Shown here: positions 21,470-33,839 of the stretch, one piece after another
How positions within the stretch are numbered: position 1 is the first letter of the stretch
Layout of the letters: each line of letters starts with the position of its first letter
Source of the DNA: Liolophura sinensis
Taxonomy: Eukaryota; Mollusca; Polyplacophora; Chitonida; Chitonidae
Length of the DNA: 64,000 nt
Direction: 5' to 3'
Assembly (NCBI RefSeq): GCF_032854445.1
Contig: NC_088299.1
Span: 4,377,001-4,441,000 of the forward strand
Notes under the pieces: model-generated
Database searches by the model: none
Told to the model about the DNA's origin: nothing
Seen by the model: the letters and a program-made list of their open reading frames with translations, nothing else
Position numbers and translations under genes: made by a program

Positions 21470-22390
21470 GAGGCCACAGTCGTGGAAATTGAGCTGGCAG
21501 TGAAACAGTAGATTTCCTCGCTGAATCCCGATGAGTTACAGCGCGTCATTGAACATTTGGGCATTCCGGGTGAGTATGCAGCCGCCCAAGGGAAAGAGCG
21601 GCTAGTGAAGAGGATTGACACCTTTCTCATAAGGGAATCAACAAAAGAAGATGGTGGTCTGTCCATCTATTTGTCCCTAACAACATTTTTTGAGTCAAAT
21701 CAACTCCCATGGTTAACTAGCCAACCCCCCACACCAGAAAGTAATGCTTCTCAGCCAAAGCATGGAACTGTAGGAAGACAACCAGAAGCAAACGTCACTC
21801 AGCCAGTGTATGAGGCTGATACGCCAAGTTCACAACATGCTGATAATACCAGGTTAATGGTGTATAGGTACAAAGAGGACTTCAAGATGTCTGGGCAGAT
21901 ACTGGAGCCAGAACACAAGAACTGTTTGCACTATGTGAGCCTTACTAAACAAACTGAAGATGGACTGTCACGTCACTACACACACACACACAAAAACAGA
22001 AATCATTGACAGTATTGGGAAATCTGTAGCCTGAGGACTTAAGTTAAAAAGGCTACCTCCAGATTTGTAGGGATTTAACTTGGCCGACTGATTCGATCTC
22101 ACTATGCTCAGCAGCCAGCCTATGTTGTATCAGCAATTGTATAACACAGTCCAAAAAAAAAAAACAATGAGAGCCCAATGCAATCAAATGTGCGAGACAC
22201 TAAGAAAACATGTGTTTTCGGACGAAGAAGCTCTTCAGAAGCTGTCTGAGGTAACAACGCTTGAAGCAGAGCGGCAACGGAAACTTGAGACTCGAGGGCG
22301 TGCACGAGTGAATCTAGCCATGGACTTGTCCAGTGAATATAATGAGATAAGCAGCCCCATTGATGTACAACAGAAACGTAAACTACCTTG
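21470..22390 (+). pseudogene. Gypsy gag-like remnant
   Basis: Open pieces contain NPDELQRVIEHLGIP and KERLVKRIDTFL, then FKMSGQILEPEHKN and VSLTKQTEDGL, which resemble gag-region blocks of Gypsy elements in aquatic animals (from memory). Stops and frame changes separate the pieces. Confidence 0.55.
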
Positions 22391-23118
22391 AGCGAAAGAC
22401 ATTCAGGAAATTAAGGCAGATATTATTGCATTAAAACTGCAATGTGAACGCAGTCTCATTCAAAGAATGACACAAATGGACAAAATGACACCAAAACGCG
22501 TCTCCACGTTGGTTGCCCGTCTTGTCGCAGACAAGGGCAGTGGTGCGAAAAGTCGACACTGCTTTCGATGTGCCCTTATAACTTCACAGTGATTACTTTT
22601 TACAGTAGAAATGTTATGGCTCCTAAATTCTCCTCAGTAGCCCTGAAACGTAATGCTCACACTGGTCCTATTCACTCGATTTTTGCTGCAGTTATGGAAC
22701 CAACTTTAGAAGTAGAATGGCCACATGGACTGGAAATCAATGAGACACTGATGACCTTACCAGCCGAGTAGCTATCAGTGTAGCAAACAAAACGGAGCAT
22801 GACATCATTCTGCCAGGTAAAACCCACCTTGATGTTTTGTTTCCAGTGAAGTCGGTGATGACAATGGCCGACCTACCAGTGAGAAATGCTGCGCTGAGCA
22901 GCGTGTGTGAGTAATAACGTTGCAGGTAACGAAGAACCCTGGGATCCACCCATAAACTTAGAAAACACTAAACTAACAGCATCATAAAAAAAACGGTTAG
23001 GCAGCTGCTTCGATAGGAGCAAAAGGTCTTTACCCGAAACTATGATGACGTAGGGTGCATAGAGGATTTCCATTTACACCCCAACTAAACTGATGAGATT
23101 CCTGTCCAGAGAAATTAC

Positions 23119-23840
23119 ATGTCGATACCCAAGCCCTCATCTGATTTAATTAGACGCGGGAGGATACGAAAATCTTCATCCTCTTATTCGTCACCTATGG
23201 TGTGTGTACGGAAGCGAGACGGAAGCCTGCGTTTGTGCATTAACTACAAGGCACTAAACAGCAAAACAGTTACAGACAGGAAGCCATTACCCCGTATTCA
23301 GGACTCTTAGGACAGTTTGGGTGGAAACAAGTGGTTTTCTGTCTTAGATCAAAGGAAGGCCTATCACCAAGACTTCATGGCTGAAGACTCTAGAATGTAT
23401 ACCGCTTTCATCACCCCTGGATCTTTGTATGAATGGGTTAGAATGCCGGGCATCATTGTAAACTGATGACTGCTTCTCTCTTGTGTGTTACCAACTTTAT
23501 TTCTTATTTGTATAATTTCTTACCTACCTTTGTCTTTGGGAGCTAGTGTTAAACGTTGTTTTGGATATGGATCTTGCGACTTAGAACACCCTTTACGGGC
23601 TACGTATAGTATACGAATGTCGGATATGACGCTTATATAGATTTACCGTTCGAGCTTTCCATTTCCCCGGGCGCGTTGCAGCGCTGCATGAAGACTTGCT
23701 TGAACGGCCTTCGAGATTCCATCCTGCCTCCCATACCTAGACGATATAGTTGTCTACAGTGGTACTTTGGATGTGCATGTGGAGAATTTGCGAAAAGTCT
23801 TCAGCCGCCTTCAGGAACACGCCAGCCACTTTAGGTGATC
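23119..23840 (+). pseudogene. Gypsy reverse transcriptase remnant
   Basis: Recognisable blocks: SSYSSPMVCVRKRDGSLRL, WFSVLDQRKAYHQ, TAFITPGSLYEWVRMP, then after about 200 bp of unrelated sequence GALQRCM, and the catalytic YLDDIVVYSG at about 23740. Stops and a frameshift prevent a continuous product. Confidence 0.85.
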
Positions 23841-24089
23841 TGCGAAAGATAATGTGTTTTGTTTTTGTATTTCAGACGGTATATCCCAGACTTTTCTAGA
23901 AGGGTAAAACCCCTGTACGATTTGATCAAAGGCAAGGAGACCTTCAATACCCATAAAACAAAAGCAAGACACTAGGAAAAGAGGTAACCACATTCCAATC
24001 AGAAATTGGACTGGACAGATAATCATCAAGGAGTGTTAAACAGCTTGATGTGCTTTCTGATGCCCCGGTGATGGCATACCCCGATTTCT

Positions 24090-24480
24090 GAAAGCTCTTT
24101 ATTCTGCACATAGGCGTTTCGACGAATGGCTTAGGGGCTATCCTGTATCAGCAACAGGACAGCGGCATTCCTAAGGTCATTGCATACGCATCCAGGACAT
24201 TGACGGGCGCAGAAAAGAACTGTCGTTTACATTCAGGGAAACTTGAATTTTAGCACTCCAATGGGCGATTACAGATTCCGTGAGTAACTCTACTACTCGC
24301 CGCCATTCACGGTCTAAACGATAACAACCCTCTTACCTATGTGTTGTTATCAGCTCAACTTGACGCAACCAGACTGAGATGGATTGCGGAGCTCTCAGAC
24401 TTTCGATTTGTAATAAATTACAGGCCCAGAAAATCAAACGCAGATGCGGATGGGCTCTCCCGCATGTCGCTGGACGTGGA
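24090..24480 (+). pseudogene. Gypsy RNase H remnant
   Basis: GLGAILYQQQ, VIAYASRTLTGAEKN and later FRFVINYRPRKSNADADGLS, the typical RNase H start and its end before the integrase linker. Broken by stops near 24250. Confidence 0.8.
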
Positions 24481-24651
24481 TGAACTACGGAGCAACTGCA
24501 CAGAAGAAATTTCTCAAGAAGCCTTTAGTGCAACAGTGACTGCCTTGACCATCGAAGAACATCGGAAAAGCCAGGAACAGGATCCGGGATTTGGTCTGTT
24601 GTATCAGTTGTTCAAGTTAGACAAAGAACCAAGGAAATCTAAAGCTAAACC

Positions 24652-25863
24652 TTGGGACAGTGGGACAGTTTTGTCATGACAAACGGGGTGTTGTATTGCA
24701 AAACGAGGCCTAGTGGTCAGGGGCGGAGGCAACTCTTATTGCCAGAGCTATATCTCGAGCTCGTCCTTAAGGAACTTCACAATGAAATCGGACACCTTGA
24801 AGTAGACAGAGTAAGACACCTTGCTCGAGAACGGTTCCATTGGCCCCACATATCGCAAGACATTGAGGAGTATATCATCAAAAGATGTGAATGTATCAAG
24901 GACAAAAGACCACTGTTGATAACCAGAGCCCCACTGGTACCTATCAGTTCTTCGTCGCCGATGGACCTTGTATCTATTGACTTTATGCACATCGATAAAT
25001 GCAAAGGAGGCTACGAACATATGTTGGTTGTATTGGACCACTTTACACGTTTTGCACACGCGTACGCAACAACTACGAAGTTGGCAAAGACTCCACCATA
25101 AGCAAGGCAAGGAGTTTGAGAATTACTTTTTTTATCGCCTGCAACAGTATTGTGATTGACCGAAGTCGAACGACCCCATACCACCCTCAGGGGAATGGTC
25201 GAGTCGAAAGGCTTAACAGGACATTGAAAACGTTAACCGACCAACAGAAAAACATGTGGAAAGATTACCTGAATAAGGTTGTCCATGCGTACAACTGTAC
25301 TCGGAATGAATCCACGGGCTTCTCACTGATTGTCCTTATGTATGGAAGGTCGCCAAAACTGCCATTGGACTTACTCTTCGATGTTCAGCCTAAATACCAA
25401 AAAGCAGGTCACGAGGACTACGCAGAGAAATGGCGTCGTTGCGTGACAGAGGTGTACTCCCTGGCCAATGACAGTGCGAAAAGGAAGGCTGCGAAAGCTA
25501 AGACTCACTCTGATAAGCGAGTTCACAGCTCGGAGATCAAGGTAGGAAACCGTGTACTGGTAATAAACTTGACGCTAGAGGAGGAACTGGGAAGTTAGGT
25601 TCATTTTGGGATCAGAAGATACAGAGAGTTGTTCGTCGTCTGGGCCAAGACTATCCGGTGTATGAAGTAAAGGCAGAAGATTCCTCGGGAGCCTTGCGAG
25701 TATTTCGTGGGAACTTGCTGTTCCCTTGCGACGGTTTACCGGTTTCCAAGCCCTCAAGCAACAGGAATGATTGCAAGAAACGCCGCATGGCTCCACAGCG
25801 GAAAGTACAAATCTCATCAGACGAGGACGAGGAGCATGTTTTCATCTTCGCGCCACGGAATTA
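24652..25863 (+). pseudogene. Gypsy integrase remnant
   Basis: H-x-x-x-GH-type zinc segment (LHNEIGHLEVDRVRHLARER, then KRCECIKDKRP), core start VSIDFMHIDK with the first catalytic Asp, then after a break TTPYHPQGNGRVERLNRTLK with the catalytic Glu, and a C-terminal KVGNRVLVIN. The middle of the core is deleted or shifted around 25100. Confidence 0.85.
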
Positions 25864-27174
25864 GAAAGATATGTGGCTTTATCACCCATGTATAACTCTA
25901 TAAATAGCTTTGTTCAAAGATAAGTTCTTAACTGCTACATTTGTTTTTCCTGATGAATAGACCTGTTGAATGTTGTTTTACAGTCGAGTTGTCCTTTGTG
26001 ATAAACCGTCTAATCACGAACAGTGTCGAGACAACATTTTGTTGGCGGGGAGGGTGTTGCAGTGTATATGATAGACCCCCCCCCCCCCATTATTATTGTT
26101 CATTATATGCTCAGTTTAAAGCACTATGCCTGTAAAGTCTGTTTTCGTTGCTCTTGTAAGCGGCGTAATTGGGTATTCACCGTAGCACCACGCTGTTGTG
26201 GCGAGTATTTCGAACTACAAACGTGTGTGTTTACCTGATAGGTGAATGTCGTTTATTTACAGGTATGTAAACTGTAAGAAGAGTAAATACTATGATTGTA
26301 CGTCACATGAGTGCCTAAGGTAGCGGTACAGATAAGTGGTCAGTCGCCACGAAAGAGATTTGTATCCACATTTCGGTAATTTCGCTGAGCGTAGAGAGCT
26401 TGCACGAGCAGACATTTGAATCAATAACTTCCGGTGAGACGAGTGTTTCACGTAAGAACTTTCCACGTCTTAGTTTATTCTAGTCCTACATAATTCTGAT
26501 TCTAAATAGCTACTGTCTGCAGTACGAACTGCATCATGCCGTTAGTGTTATAGAAATGCTGTGTAGATAGTCCATCAGTGAAGTCTTGACTGTTGTCATG
26601 GTAACGGGTTCAGTGAGGTCACATCGGTGCGTGTGTTAAGGAATAGTAGCTGAAGTGTAATGCTGGATGATTCAAACACACATAGAAGTGTTACTCTGGA
26701 TTTATAGCATGTCGTTTAACAGTACACTAATGTGTTTGTACATGCCAAAGTATTTGTATTTGTGTATGAGAACATTGATTATGTTACCTACAATAAATAC
26801 GCTGTTGTGACGAGTATTTCGAACTACAAACGTGCGTGTATTTATCTGGTAGGTGAATGTCGTTTATTTATAGTTACAGACGATCCTGGGTGTATCACAT
26901 GGCTAGGTGAAAATGTGGTGAACATGTTCAGAAATGATTAGCATTTGTAATTATCTGACTGGTGCATGCGTGCGTTAGGTGGTTCAGTTAAAGGTTAAAT
27001 TCCAATTCACTAGGTGAATATAAATGCTGTTTCTTAATATTTGCCTCAAATGAATTGTCACGTAACAGTCTGCCAAAGATCAGCTGATACTGTGATATAT
27101 GGAAGGAGATAAAAAATCTGTCTACATAATTTTGTGTTCCACCTGCAAATGAGAAACTTGACGCAAAGTCAAAG
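25864..27174. other. Flank of the Gypsy element, possible 3' LTR, direct repeats
   Basis: Starts with a possible polypurine tract and a TGTTGCAG that could open a 3' LTR; no partner LTR was found. A ~75-bp segment (GAGTATTTCGAACTACAAACG, then AGGTGAATGTCGTTTATTTA) occurs at about 26190-26262 and again at about 26800-26875. No gene recognised. The aldolase promoter should be near its right end. Confidence 0.5.
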
Positions 27175-27351
27175 ATGTCGTCAGTGGAGGAGAATCGTGA
27201 GGGTAGGGTGGCGCTGGCCGTAGCCTTTCGGACCTTGGAGAAGCTGGGGCTACATGAGGGCGTGGACAACCACCTGTCCCTGATGGTCCCGGCAGCGCGT
27301 GGGGTGGGGCAGGTTATGCTGATAAACCCGTATGGACTTCACTGGAGCGAG
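27175..27351 (+). CDS. Class II aldolase exon 1
   Basis: ATG MSSVEENREGRVALAVAF to GLHWSE, donor GAG|GTACAC, phase 0. More GC-rich than its surroundings, as expected for coding sequence here. Confidence 0.9.
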
Positions 27352-28616
27352 GTACACGAGTTTTATGCAAATTCACGAATAAATAACTCATTTTTCATAG
27401 AGAAAGTTACTATGATATGCGAGATATAGCATTGATTTGTTTCGCTGTTGTGTGTTGTGGCACTGTTTAGAATGTGTGCATGCTATGGATTTTCCCTATG
27501 ACTTAGCAATTTTCCAGTCATATGGCGACGACGAGTCATTAGGTTTGTTTACTTATACTGTGTCTTCTTATAGCAAGGCGAACCGAAGTATCATGCCGAA
27601 GACACTAGACATGACAGCACAGTTTAGAATAGAATAAATCCCAGTTCACCAGGTGTTGTGGCGCATTTTAGACTGAGTCCCATTTCATTAAGTGCTGTGG
27701 CAATGTGTAGAATAAGCCTAGTTCCATTTCACTCTGTGTGGTGGCACTGTTTATACGGAGACAACTCCCATTTTACCATGTGACACTTCATATTCTGTTA
27801 CAAGGTAATTAAGACTGAAGTCTGTTTTTCTGGTCTGTTATCTTAGCATACTTCCAGGGTCATGGGGATAAAAACAGAAGTCACAACCCACGACCAATTC
27901 TCATAAAATTTGAGTTGAGTTGCTGTTGTATATTATAATACCCAGACTTCGGAATTTAGAATACAAATTTAATAAATGATAATATATAATAAATGATCAT
28001 TTGATTACTTATCATTTGATTCCCAGTGGCTTCTAGCACAGGACAAATTCATTGAAAATTCTTCATCTTGGATTTAATGCCCTTCTGAGAAGAAGTCCGC
28101 AGTTATTTTGTACAAACTGCATTGTTTGCAAAGCGTTTTGACTCCTTCAAAACGGGCCCTGCATCTTATTCAGTATTAGCAAATGCGCAAGCGCATAATT
28201 CCTGATAAATATTCATAACTAATAGAATAGTGACATTCCACTTCATTGGCAGATCACTGCTTCGAGTCTGGTCGGGGTGAACAAAGAGGGCAAGGTTGTC
28301 GAAGGTGAAGGTCAACCGGATAAAGCCGCCACTGCTGTTCATCTGGGCTTACGCCAAGTTCGCCCAGATACACCGTGTATTATGCACACGCACATGCCAT
28401 ATGCCACAGCACTAGGTACAAGATGTAGACTATATTTGTTTTTTGAAAACTAGTTACAAAGTCTCCACAAATTGTGGAGAATGAACGACGGTAACTCGTG
28501 TAATCGATGGTATGTATGTATGGACGTATGTATGTATTGTCGTATGTATGCATGGACGTATGTATGTATGGACGTATGTATGGACGTATGTATGGACGTA
28601 TGTATGGACGTATGTA

Positions 28617-28676
<60 letters not shown>

Positions 28677-30313
28677 CGTGTGTGTATGCGTGTGTGCGTG
28701 CGTGCGTGCACGCATGTATGTATGTATGTATGTATGTATGTATGTATGTATGTATGTATGTATGTATGTATGTATGTATGTATGTATGTATGTATGTATG
28801 TATGTATGTATGTATGTATGTATGTATGTATGTATGTATGTATGTATGTATACTTGACGGTTTACGTCGTTCTCAACAATTTTCGGTCATATGACAACGA
28901 CGAGTGCATATACCGTGTCTTCCTGTGGCAGGGCGAGTCAAAACTTTTGAAAATAACTGCTTCTTCAACGGATCATCTGTTTCAAAGACCAAATGGGAAG
29001 ATTCCCAGTCTAAGCTAGCCGGTCCAAAGATGTGTAAAAACACACCATTCTCTGAATGTACGCTGCCGTGTTTGTGAATCGCAGTTTTGCTTTACACGTG
29101 CACAACTGTATACTTTGACGTATTACAGAAAGGAATAAAACAGTTTACTCCTTGGATCCGCTTGGTTGAGCTAAATTTACCAATCCATTACTACAGGGAC
29201 AATATAGATTTGTGACGTTACTCTCACTGGTGAAGGATGATTTAAGAAATTCCTGACCACCCATCCAGATCAGGATCCCTACAAAACTGCATATGGATTG
29301 TTGCGAGCGTCAAAAGCCAAGCAGTGCACAAACTTTCATCAAAATCCAAAGAAAACTTTTCCTTAAAAAAAGTTACAGCCAAACATCTGGCAACTGGATA
29401 CAGGAATGGATTCGGACGACTACCAAAATTAAATATATTGACGATTGTCCCATTGTCAGACTGTGCATCAGGTTATATTCATATGTTTCCTTAACACAGA
29501 TAAACGCGAGGGAAAGTATAATCTATTCTTAAAGAGGCCATGAATGCATGGGAATTAATGCCTCAAATATTGAACAATGCCTTTTGTTTTCTAGGGATGC
29601 TGGAAGATCCGCGCATAAAACTGTACCATCAGAATGCAAGTCGGTTGTACGGCATAGTCGCCTATGACGCCGATTACCAAGGCATCCCCTCTGCCACTGA
29701 AGAAGGTCGCCGCTTGGGGGAGCTGCTGGGTGACAATGAGGTCATGATAATGCAGAACCACGGGGCCCTCACGATCGGGAACACGGTGGCCATGGCATTT
29801 GACCTCATGTACTCTCTGGAGAGGGCCTGTATGTTTCAGGTGGTGATGAATGTTCCTTTATACCGTGACAAGCTTGAATTATGACCGTTAGAAAGTATGT
29901 TTTAGGAATGTACATGTACGCCGCGATGCAACTGTGAAGCAGATAACATTCATGATTTGCTGTGTTTTCATGATTTTCCTAAACGATATTATGCCAAGTA
30001 CATTCCACACCGTAGGAGCACATCTTTAGAGACATTTAAATTATATAAGGTGATTTCTTTCCAAAAATAGCAAAGCACATATGTCTCTGTAAGAGAAACC
30101 AAACTATTATGTAAATTTTATGTCGTAAAATATACCTTTCCTTCTCAGATTTTAGCGTATTCGACTGGCAGACCGCTGCGAGAGTTTCCCGAGAGCGTAG
30201 CAAAACAGAGACGCGAAAACTTCCCCCCAGAACTTGACAGTTTTTACGCGGACATCCATTTTAAGGCCATGAAGAGGAAAGTCATTCGTGAGACTCCGGA
30301 CGTTTTAAAGTGA
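27175..30313 (+). CDS. Class II aldolase/adducin-head domain protein, four exons
   Basis: Single-domain protein of the class II aldolase and adducin N-terminal family, whose enzymes use a metal to cleave or epimerise sugar phosphates. Exons 27175-27351, 28253-28415, 29595-29839, 30149-30313 join in phase (0, 1, 0) to 249 residues, the usual size for the stand-alone family. Metal ligands are present: the His pair in CIMHTHMPYA (exon 2) and the third His in MIMQNHGALTIG (exon 3). GVDNHLSLMVP near the N-terminus matches the phosphate-binding G-x-x-x-S loop. The ATG at 27175 begins the first exon directly. The metal site suggests an enzyme rather than the metal-free adducin type. Substrate unknown. 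Intron 2 holds a long mixed microsatellite. Confidence 0.88.
27640..27760 (+). repeat. Short ~58-bp tandem repeat, three units
   Basis: Three diverged units of CCCA/TAGTTCC ... TTTCACCA-GTG-TGTGGCA ... TTTAGAATA in aldolase intron 1. Confidence 0.6.
28253..28415 (+). CDS. Class II aldolase exon 2
   Basis: Acceptor TTCATTGGCAG, donor CTAG|GTACAA (phase 1). Encodes ITASSLVGVNKEGKVVEGEG and the metal-binding MHTHMPYATAL. Confidence 0.92.
28505..28852. repeat. Compound (GTAT)n/(GT)n microsatellite
   Basis: GTATGTATGGAC units, then about 25 GT, then GCGTGTGTAT variants, then about 37 GTAT. Lies in intron 2 of the aldolase. Long open frames across it are only the repeat translated. Confidence 0.97.
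29595..29839 (+). CDS. Class II aldolase exon 3
   Basis: Acceptor TTGTTTTCTAG, donor TTTCAG|GTGGTG. Encodes GMLEDPRIKLYHQNASRLYG to MYSLERACMFQ, with the third metal His in QNHG. Confidence 0.93.
30149..30313 (+). CDS. Class II aldolase exon 4
   Basis: Acceptor TTCCTTCTCAG. Encodes ILAYSTGRPLREFPESVA to RETPDVLK and TGA. ATTAAA at about 30652 may be its polyadenylation signal. Confidence 0.9.
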   Translation: MLAYSTGRPLREFPESVAKQRRENFPPELDSFYADIHFKAMKRKVIRETPDVLK

Positions 30314-30788
30314 CGTCATAGCCAAAGGTTCAGATAATTTTTACAAGGACAAAGTCATATCCTCTGGCTATGAAATAATAATTCATTTGGAATGATATCT
30401 CACAGATTACAGCAACTTGAAACGATGTTTTCAGAAAAGTTTGTTAGCTTATATACTAATTGTTAAACTAAGAATTATAATTTGCAGTGAACTAAATCTT
30501 TTCGTGTTTTTAAAATGACCACAAGTAATTGATTGCTATAGTAAGTGTGATATATTCTGATACTCTGCAATGTTAAATATTTGACCGTGTATACATTAAT
30601 ATTTTTCGATTGGACTTCGTACTGATATATGTGGTGCTAATAATTGCTTCGATTAAAGCCGTTTATTCTGGAAATATATTTCACTTGTAGAGGTTACAAT
30701 TTTTGAAGATCACAGAGTTCACAGAAATTCATATTTGTTACTCTTACTATACAAGAGTTTGTCGCCGTATATGTTCATTGTTTGACAT

Positions 30789-31041
30789 GGGGACCTTCGT
30801 GACTGAGTGGTTAGGTGCAATGACCCATGAGCTTTTCGCCAACGCGGTAGCTGTGAGTTCAAGTCCAGCTCAAGCTGGTTTCCTTTCCGGTGGTACTTGG
30901 GAAGCTCTGTTAGCAACCGCAAATGGTCGTGGGTTTCGCCCCTCTCCACCCCCCCACCCCCCACCACCGCGATAATGCCGCCGGCGTACACGTGAAATAT
31001 TCTTTAGTGCGGAGTAAAACACCAATCTAATGTATAAATAA
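30789..31041 (+). mobile_element. Full-length but diverged SINE
   Basis: Head GGGGACCTTCGTGACTGAG, B-box-like GTGAGTTCAAGTCC, central block, C-rich expansion (CACCCCCCACC) and 3' CACCAATCTAATG tail. Confidence 0.88.
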
Positions 31042-31377
31042 ACCCTGTTTTACTTCTTTAAGGCATGTAGGTATGGCTGGTTCCGAGTGTTAAAGCACTG
31101 GCTCAGTATACCAAGCCATTCACTAATGTGATCGCATGCTTAAATCCAGCTCTTGTTGGCTTAAGACAGGAGACATACTCGCTCTGGTTTCCGCCACCCC
31201 TAAGCCCGACGTCATCTAATTTATTAGAAATGAAATTTATATGGGTAAACACATTTAAAATAATTACATGTAAATGAAATCGTGTAATTCCACACTTAAC
31301 ATAAGATGGCAATTTATTCTGGCACCAGCTAGTTTCACGCCCAAAACATCTATACATCTATATATCGTTTTTTATTG

Positions 31378-31650
31378 TTTAGTTCATTGTTTAACGCCTT
31401 ACTCAAGAATAATTCACTTATTTGACGGCGGTCACTTGTATTGGTTGATACCCGGATGGCGCGGAGTGAATTATCTGAGTTTAGAGAGTCACTCACGAGA
31501 TTTTCCAACTGGAAACGTTCGTCGGTAATTTGACAAAGGTCGCTGGTTTACACCGAGTACTCCGATTGCCTTCACACATGAAACTAGCCGCCATTGTGAA
31601 AGTGAAAAATTCCTGAGTATGGCATGAAACAAAAAACAAATAAATAAATT
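31378..31650. mobile_element. Two opposed SINE fragments
   Basis: A reverse fragment at about 31378-31450 (TTAACGCCTTACTCAAGAAT) and a forward fragment at about 31560-31650 (GTGAAAAATTCCTGAGTATG, AAATAAATAAAT). Both are old and partial. Confidence 0.65.
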
Positions 31651-32264
31651 AAACGCAAGGCATTGATATTTCACACATTTAGATTTCTAGTGGATATTAA
31701 ACACCTTTCATAAAAATGTTGCAGTTGCGCTTTGATTGCAACTGTTCAGTTATGCAACGTTGGGATCTAGTTCAACACAATGAATATACAACCCCAAATC
31801 CCGGTTAAGCGGAATTGGACATAATCACGAAGTGCCAGAGATTTTGGACGGTCTGTCCATATTTACTTACAATTATACTCATTGTAAACCTTAAGAAACC
31901 TTAAGAAACTTGGACTGAAGGCGTTTGATGGAATAACTTTGACACACTAGTTTTTGCAGCAAGAACTTGTGACGTCACACAACACCCAGGACCTAACAAA
32001 TGCTACAAGGCGAGATATGTACACGCCATATGCAAGACCTTACGGTTTATTGTCGTCGAGCCTGCGAGAGAGGAAATCTTTTTGGTCTTTGTACAAATAT
32101 AGGTCCAGATAAAATGTACCACCTGGAGAGTTTGTGGTTTTCTATAAATCCAGCGTTGGTGGGTAAATATCTTTCACAGCCTTAGGTGATATATTGATTG
32201 TTTAATGCTAGCAGATCATCAACGCACCGTTTAGTGAATGAGAAAGATACGGCTTGGTGAGGAT

Positions 32265-32440
32265 TACTTCTTGGCTTTCTCTCTGGCCGTATGGGGGAAG
32301 GTCTTGCAGCAACCTGCGGATGGTCGTGGGTTTGCACCGGGCTCTGCCCGGTTTCCTCCCACCATAATGCTGGCCGCGGTCGTATAAGTAAAATATTCTT
32401 GAGTACGGCATGAAACACCAATCAAATAAATAAATAAATT
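32265..32440 (+). mobile_element. 5'-truncated SINE
   Basis: Central block (CTCTCTGGCCGTATG ... CTGCGGATGGTCGTGGG) through CACCAATCAAATAAATAAAT. No head. Confidence 0.92.
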
Positions 32441-32554
32441 GAAGACATTTGTATGTGGTGTAAAATAAATTATTATTTACTTATATAGAAATATGTACAA
32501 TTGTTTTTAAAATGTATATAATTAGAGAATAATTATTCAAATGGTCTGAAATCA

Positions 32555-32626
32555 GCCTGCGGCGGTTGAGATGCTTGCGGCTGTCGTGTAAGTGAAATAA
32601 AGTAAAACACTGATCAAATAAATAAA
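32555..32626 (+). mobile_element. SINE 3' fragment
   Basis: Only GGCTGTCGTGTAAGTGAAAT and AACACTGATCAAATAAATAA remain. Confidence 0.6.
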
Positions 32627-33455
32627 GAAATATTAAAATAGCTTTCCATATACCACAGTCACACGTTCATCACATCCTCACATGTACAGACAGCTTTATT
32701 GTGGGACCCCGTCTCGAGGGTAACCACCCAAGTACTATGAGTTACATACCCTAAAGCCTCTGGGGTTGATCCTCCCTTGGCAAAGATTGCCTCCCCCCAA
32801 CCCCTCCCCCAACCCACTCCACTCACCCGGACAATAGCGAGTGATTTGTCTGACCTCTCGTCGGAAGGTAATCTGTTTCCCACGAGCCACGCCTTCCCCA
32901 TTTGCCACTTGTCCGTAATTCGAGTGTAATGAAGTGTTCTGTTAGTGGGCTAAACTATTATCAAATTAATGGTCTAATTATGCTGTCTTAGAGGCTGGTA
33001 GTCTATCGCAACTCTGACATGCTCCAATCTGACATCTGACCCATCACCTGCCCTTTTTGCCTGGGGGTTTGATAAAACCACAGATTAGTTTCTTGTCTGT
33101 CAGTTTGCGGCGCAGCGATTCTGTATCTCCGGACTGAATACAGGGATTTGTACGTAATTGCTCACCTAATCACGGTTTAAGATGACAAGATTTATTTCTA
33201 ACACAAACAATGGTTAATAGGATATAAGATTCACATTTTATGCAAATGATATCGGAGCGAAATCTAATCTACCTGGTATAATCCGGCGTACTGGAAATTT
33301 CTTAGCACTGGATCTTTATGGAATATAGACTTTGATTTGTAATTTTGTACGATGAGATTTATTGCATAACATTTTTTGGGTATAGTTTTGTAATTTCCCA
33401 CTCATTGTTGGGTAATACGTAAGATGTAGGAATACCCCATGTATAAAATTGTGAT

Positions 33456-33624
33456 ATATTTATTTATTTCATTGCTGTTTTACGCCGTACTCAAGAATAT
33501 TTCACTTATACGACGGCGGCCATTATTATGGTGGAAGGAAACCGGACAGAGCCTGGGAGAAACCCATGACCATCAACAGGTTGCCGGCAGACCTTCCCAC
33601 GTACCGCCCGAGAGGAAGTCAGAA
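33456..33624 (-). mobile_element. 5'-truncated SINE
   Basis: Reverse copy starting at the tail, with GCCGTACTCAAGAATATTTC, GACGGCGGCC and the central block to GAGAGGAAGTC. Well conserved. Confidence 0.93.
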
Positions 33625-33839
33625 CGAACTGTATTATATTGTGCTTTATCAGTAAGATACAAGACATACTACACATTGCTTGGTATTTCCTTTGGGAAGA
33701 AGGAATACAAAATACTCTGCTGTGTAATGTATGTATAGGTTACAGAAATATCCAGTACATTGACTGCAGGAATATCCAATGCATTGCTGTGTATTTTCCC
33801 AAATATAGAGGAATATATACATGTTGCTGTTTATTTATG

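Larger units (their letters stand above)
21440..25863 (+). mobile_element. Degenerate Ty3/Gypsy LTR retrotransposon
   Basis: Pieces occur in canonical Gypsy order: gag-like (21.5-22.4 kb), spacer before RT, reverse transcriptase (23.1-23.8 kb), RNase H (24.1-24.5 kb), integrase (24.7-25.9 kb). RNase H before integrase is the Ty3/Gypsy order. Every domain is broken by stops or frameshifts, so the copy is inactive. No matched LTR pair was found; a purine-rich run (GGCGGGGAGGG, about 26046) after the integrase may be the polypurine tract before a 3' LTR. Confidence 0.88.

Noticed and set aside
28472-29018. Several long open frames reading VCMYVCMY... and HTHTHT...
   Set aside because: They are the GTAT/GT microsatellite translated in all frames inside an intron of the aldolase gene; no start context or conserved domain.
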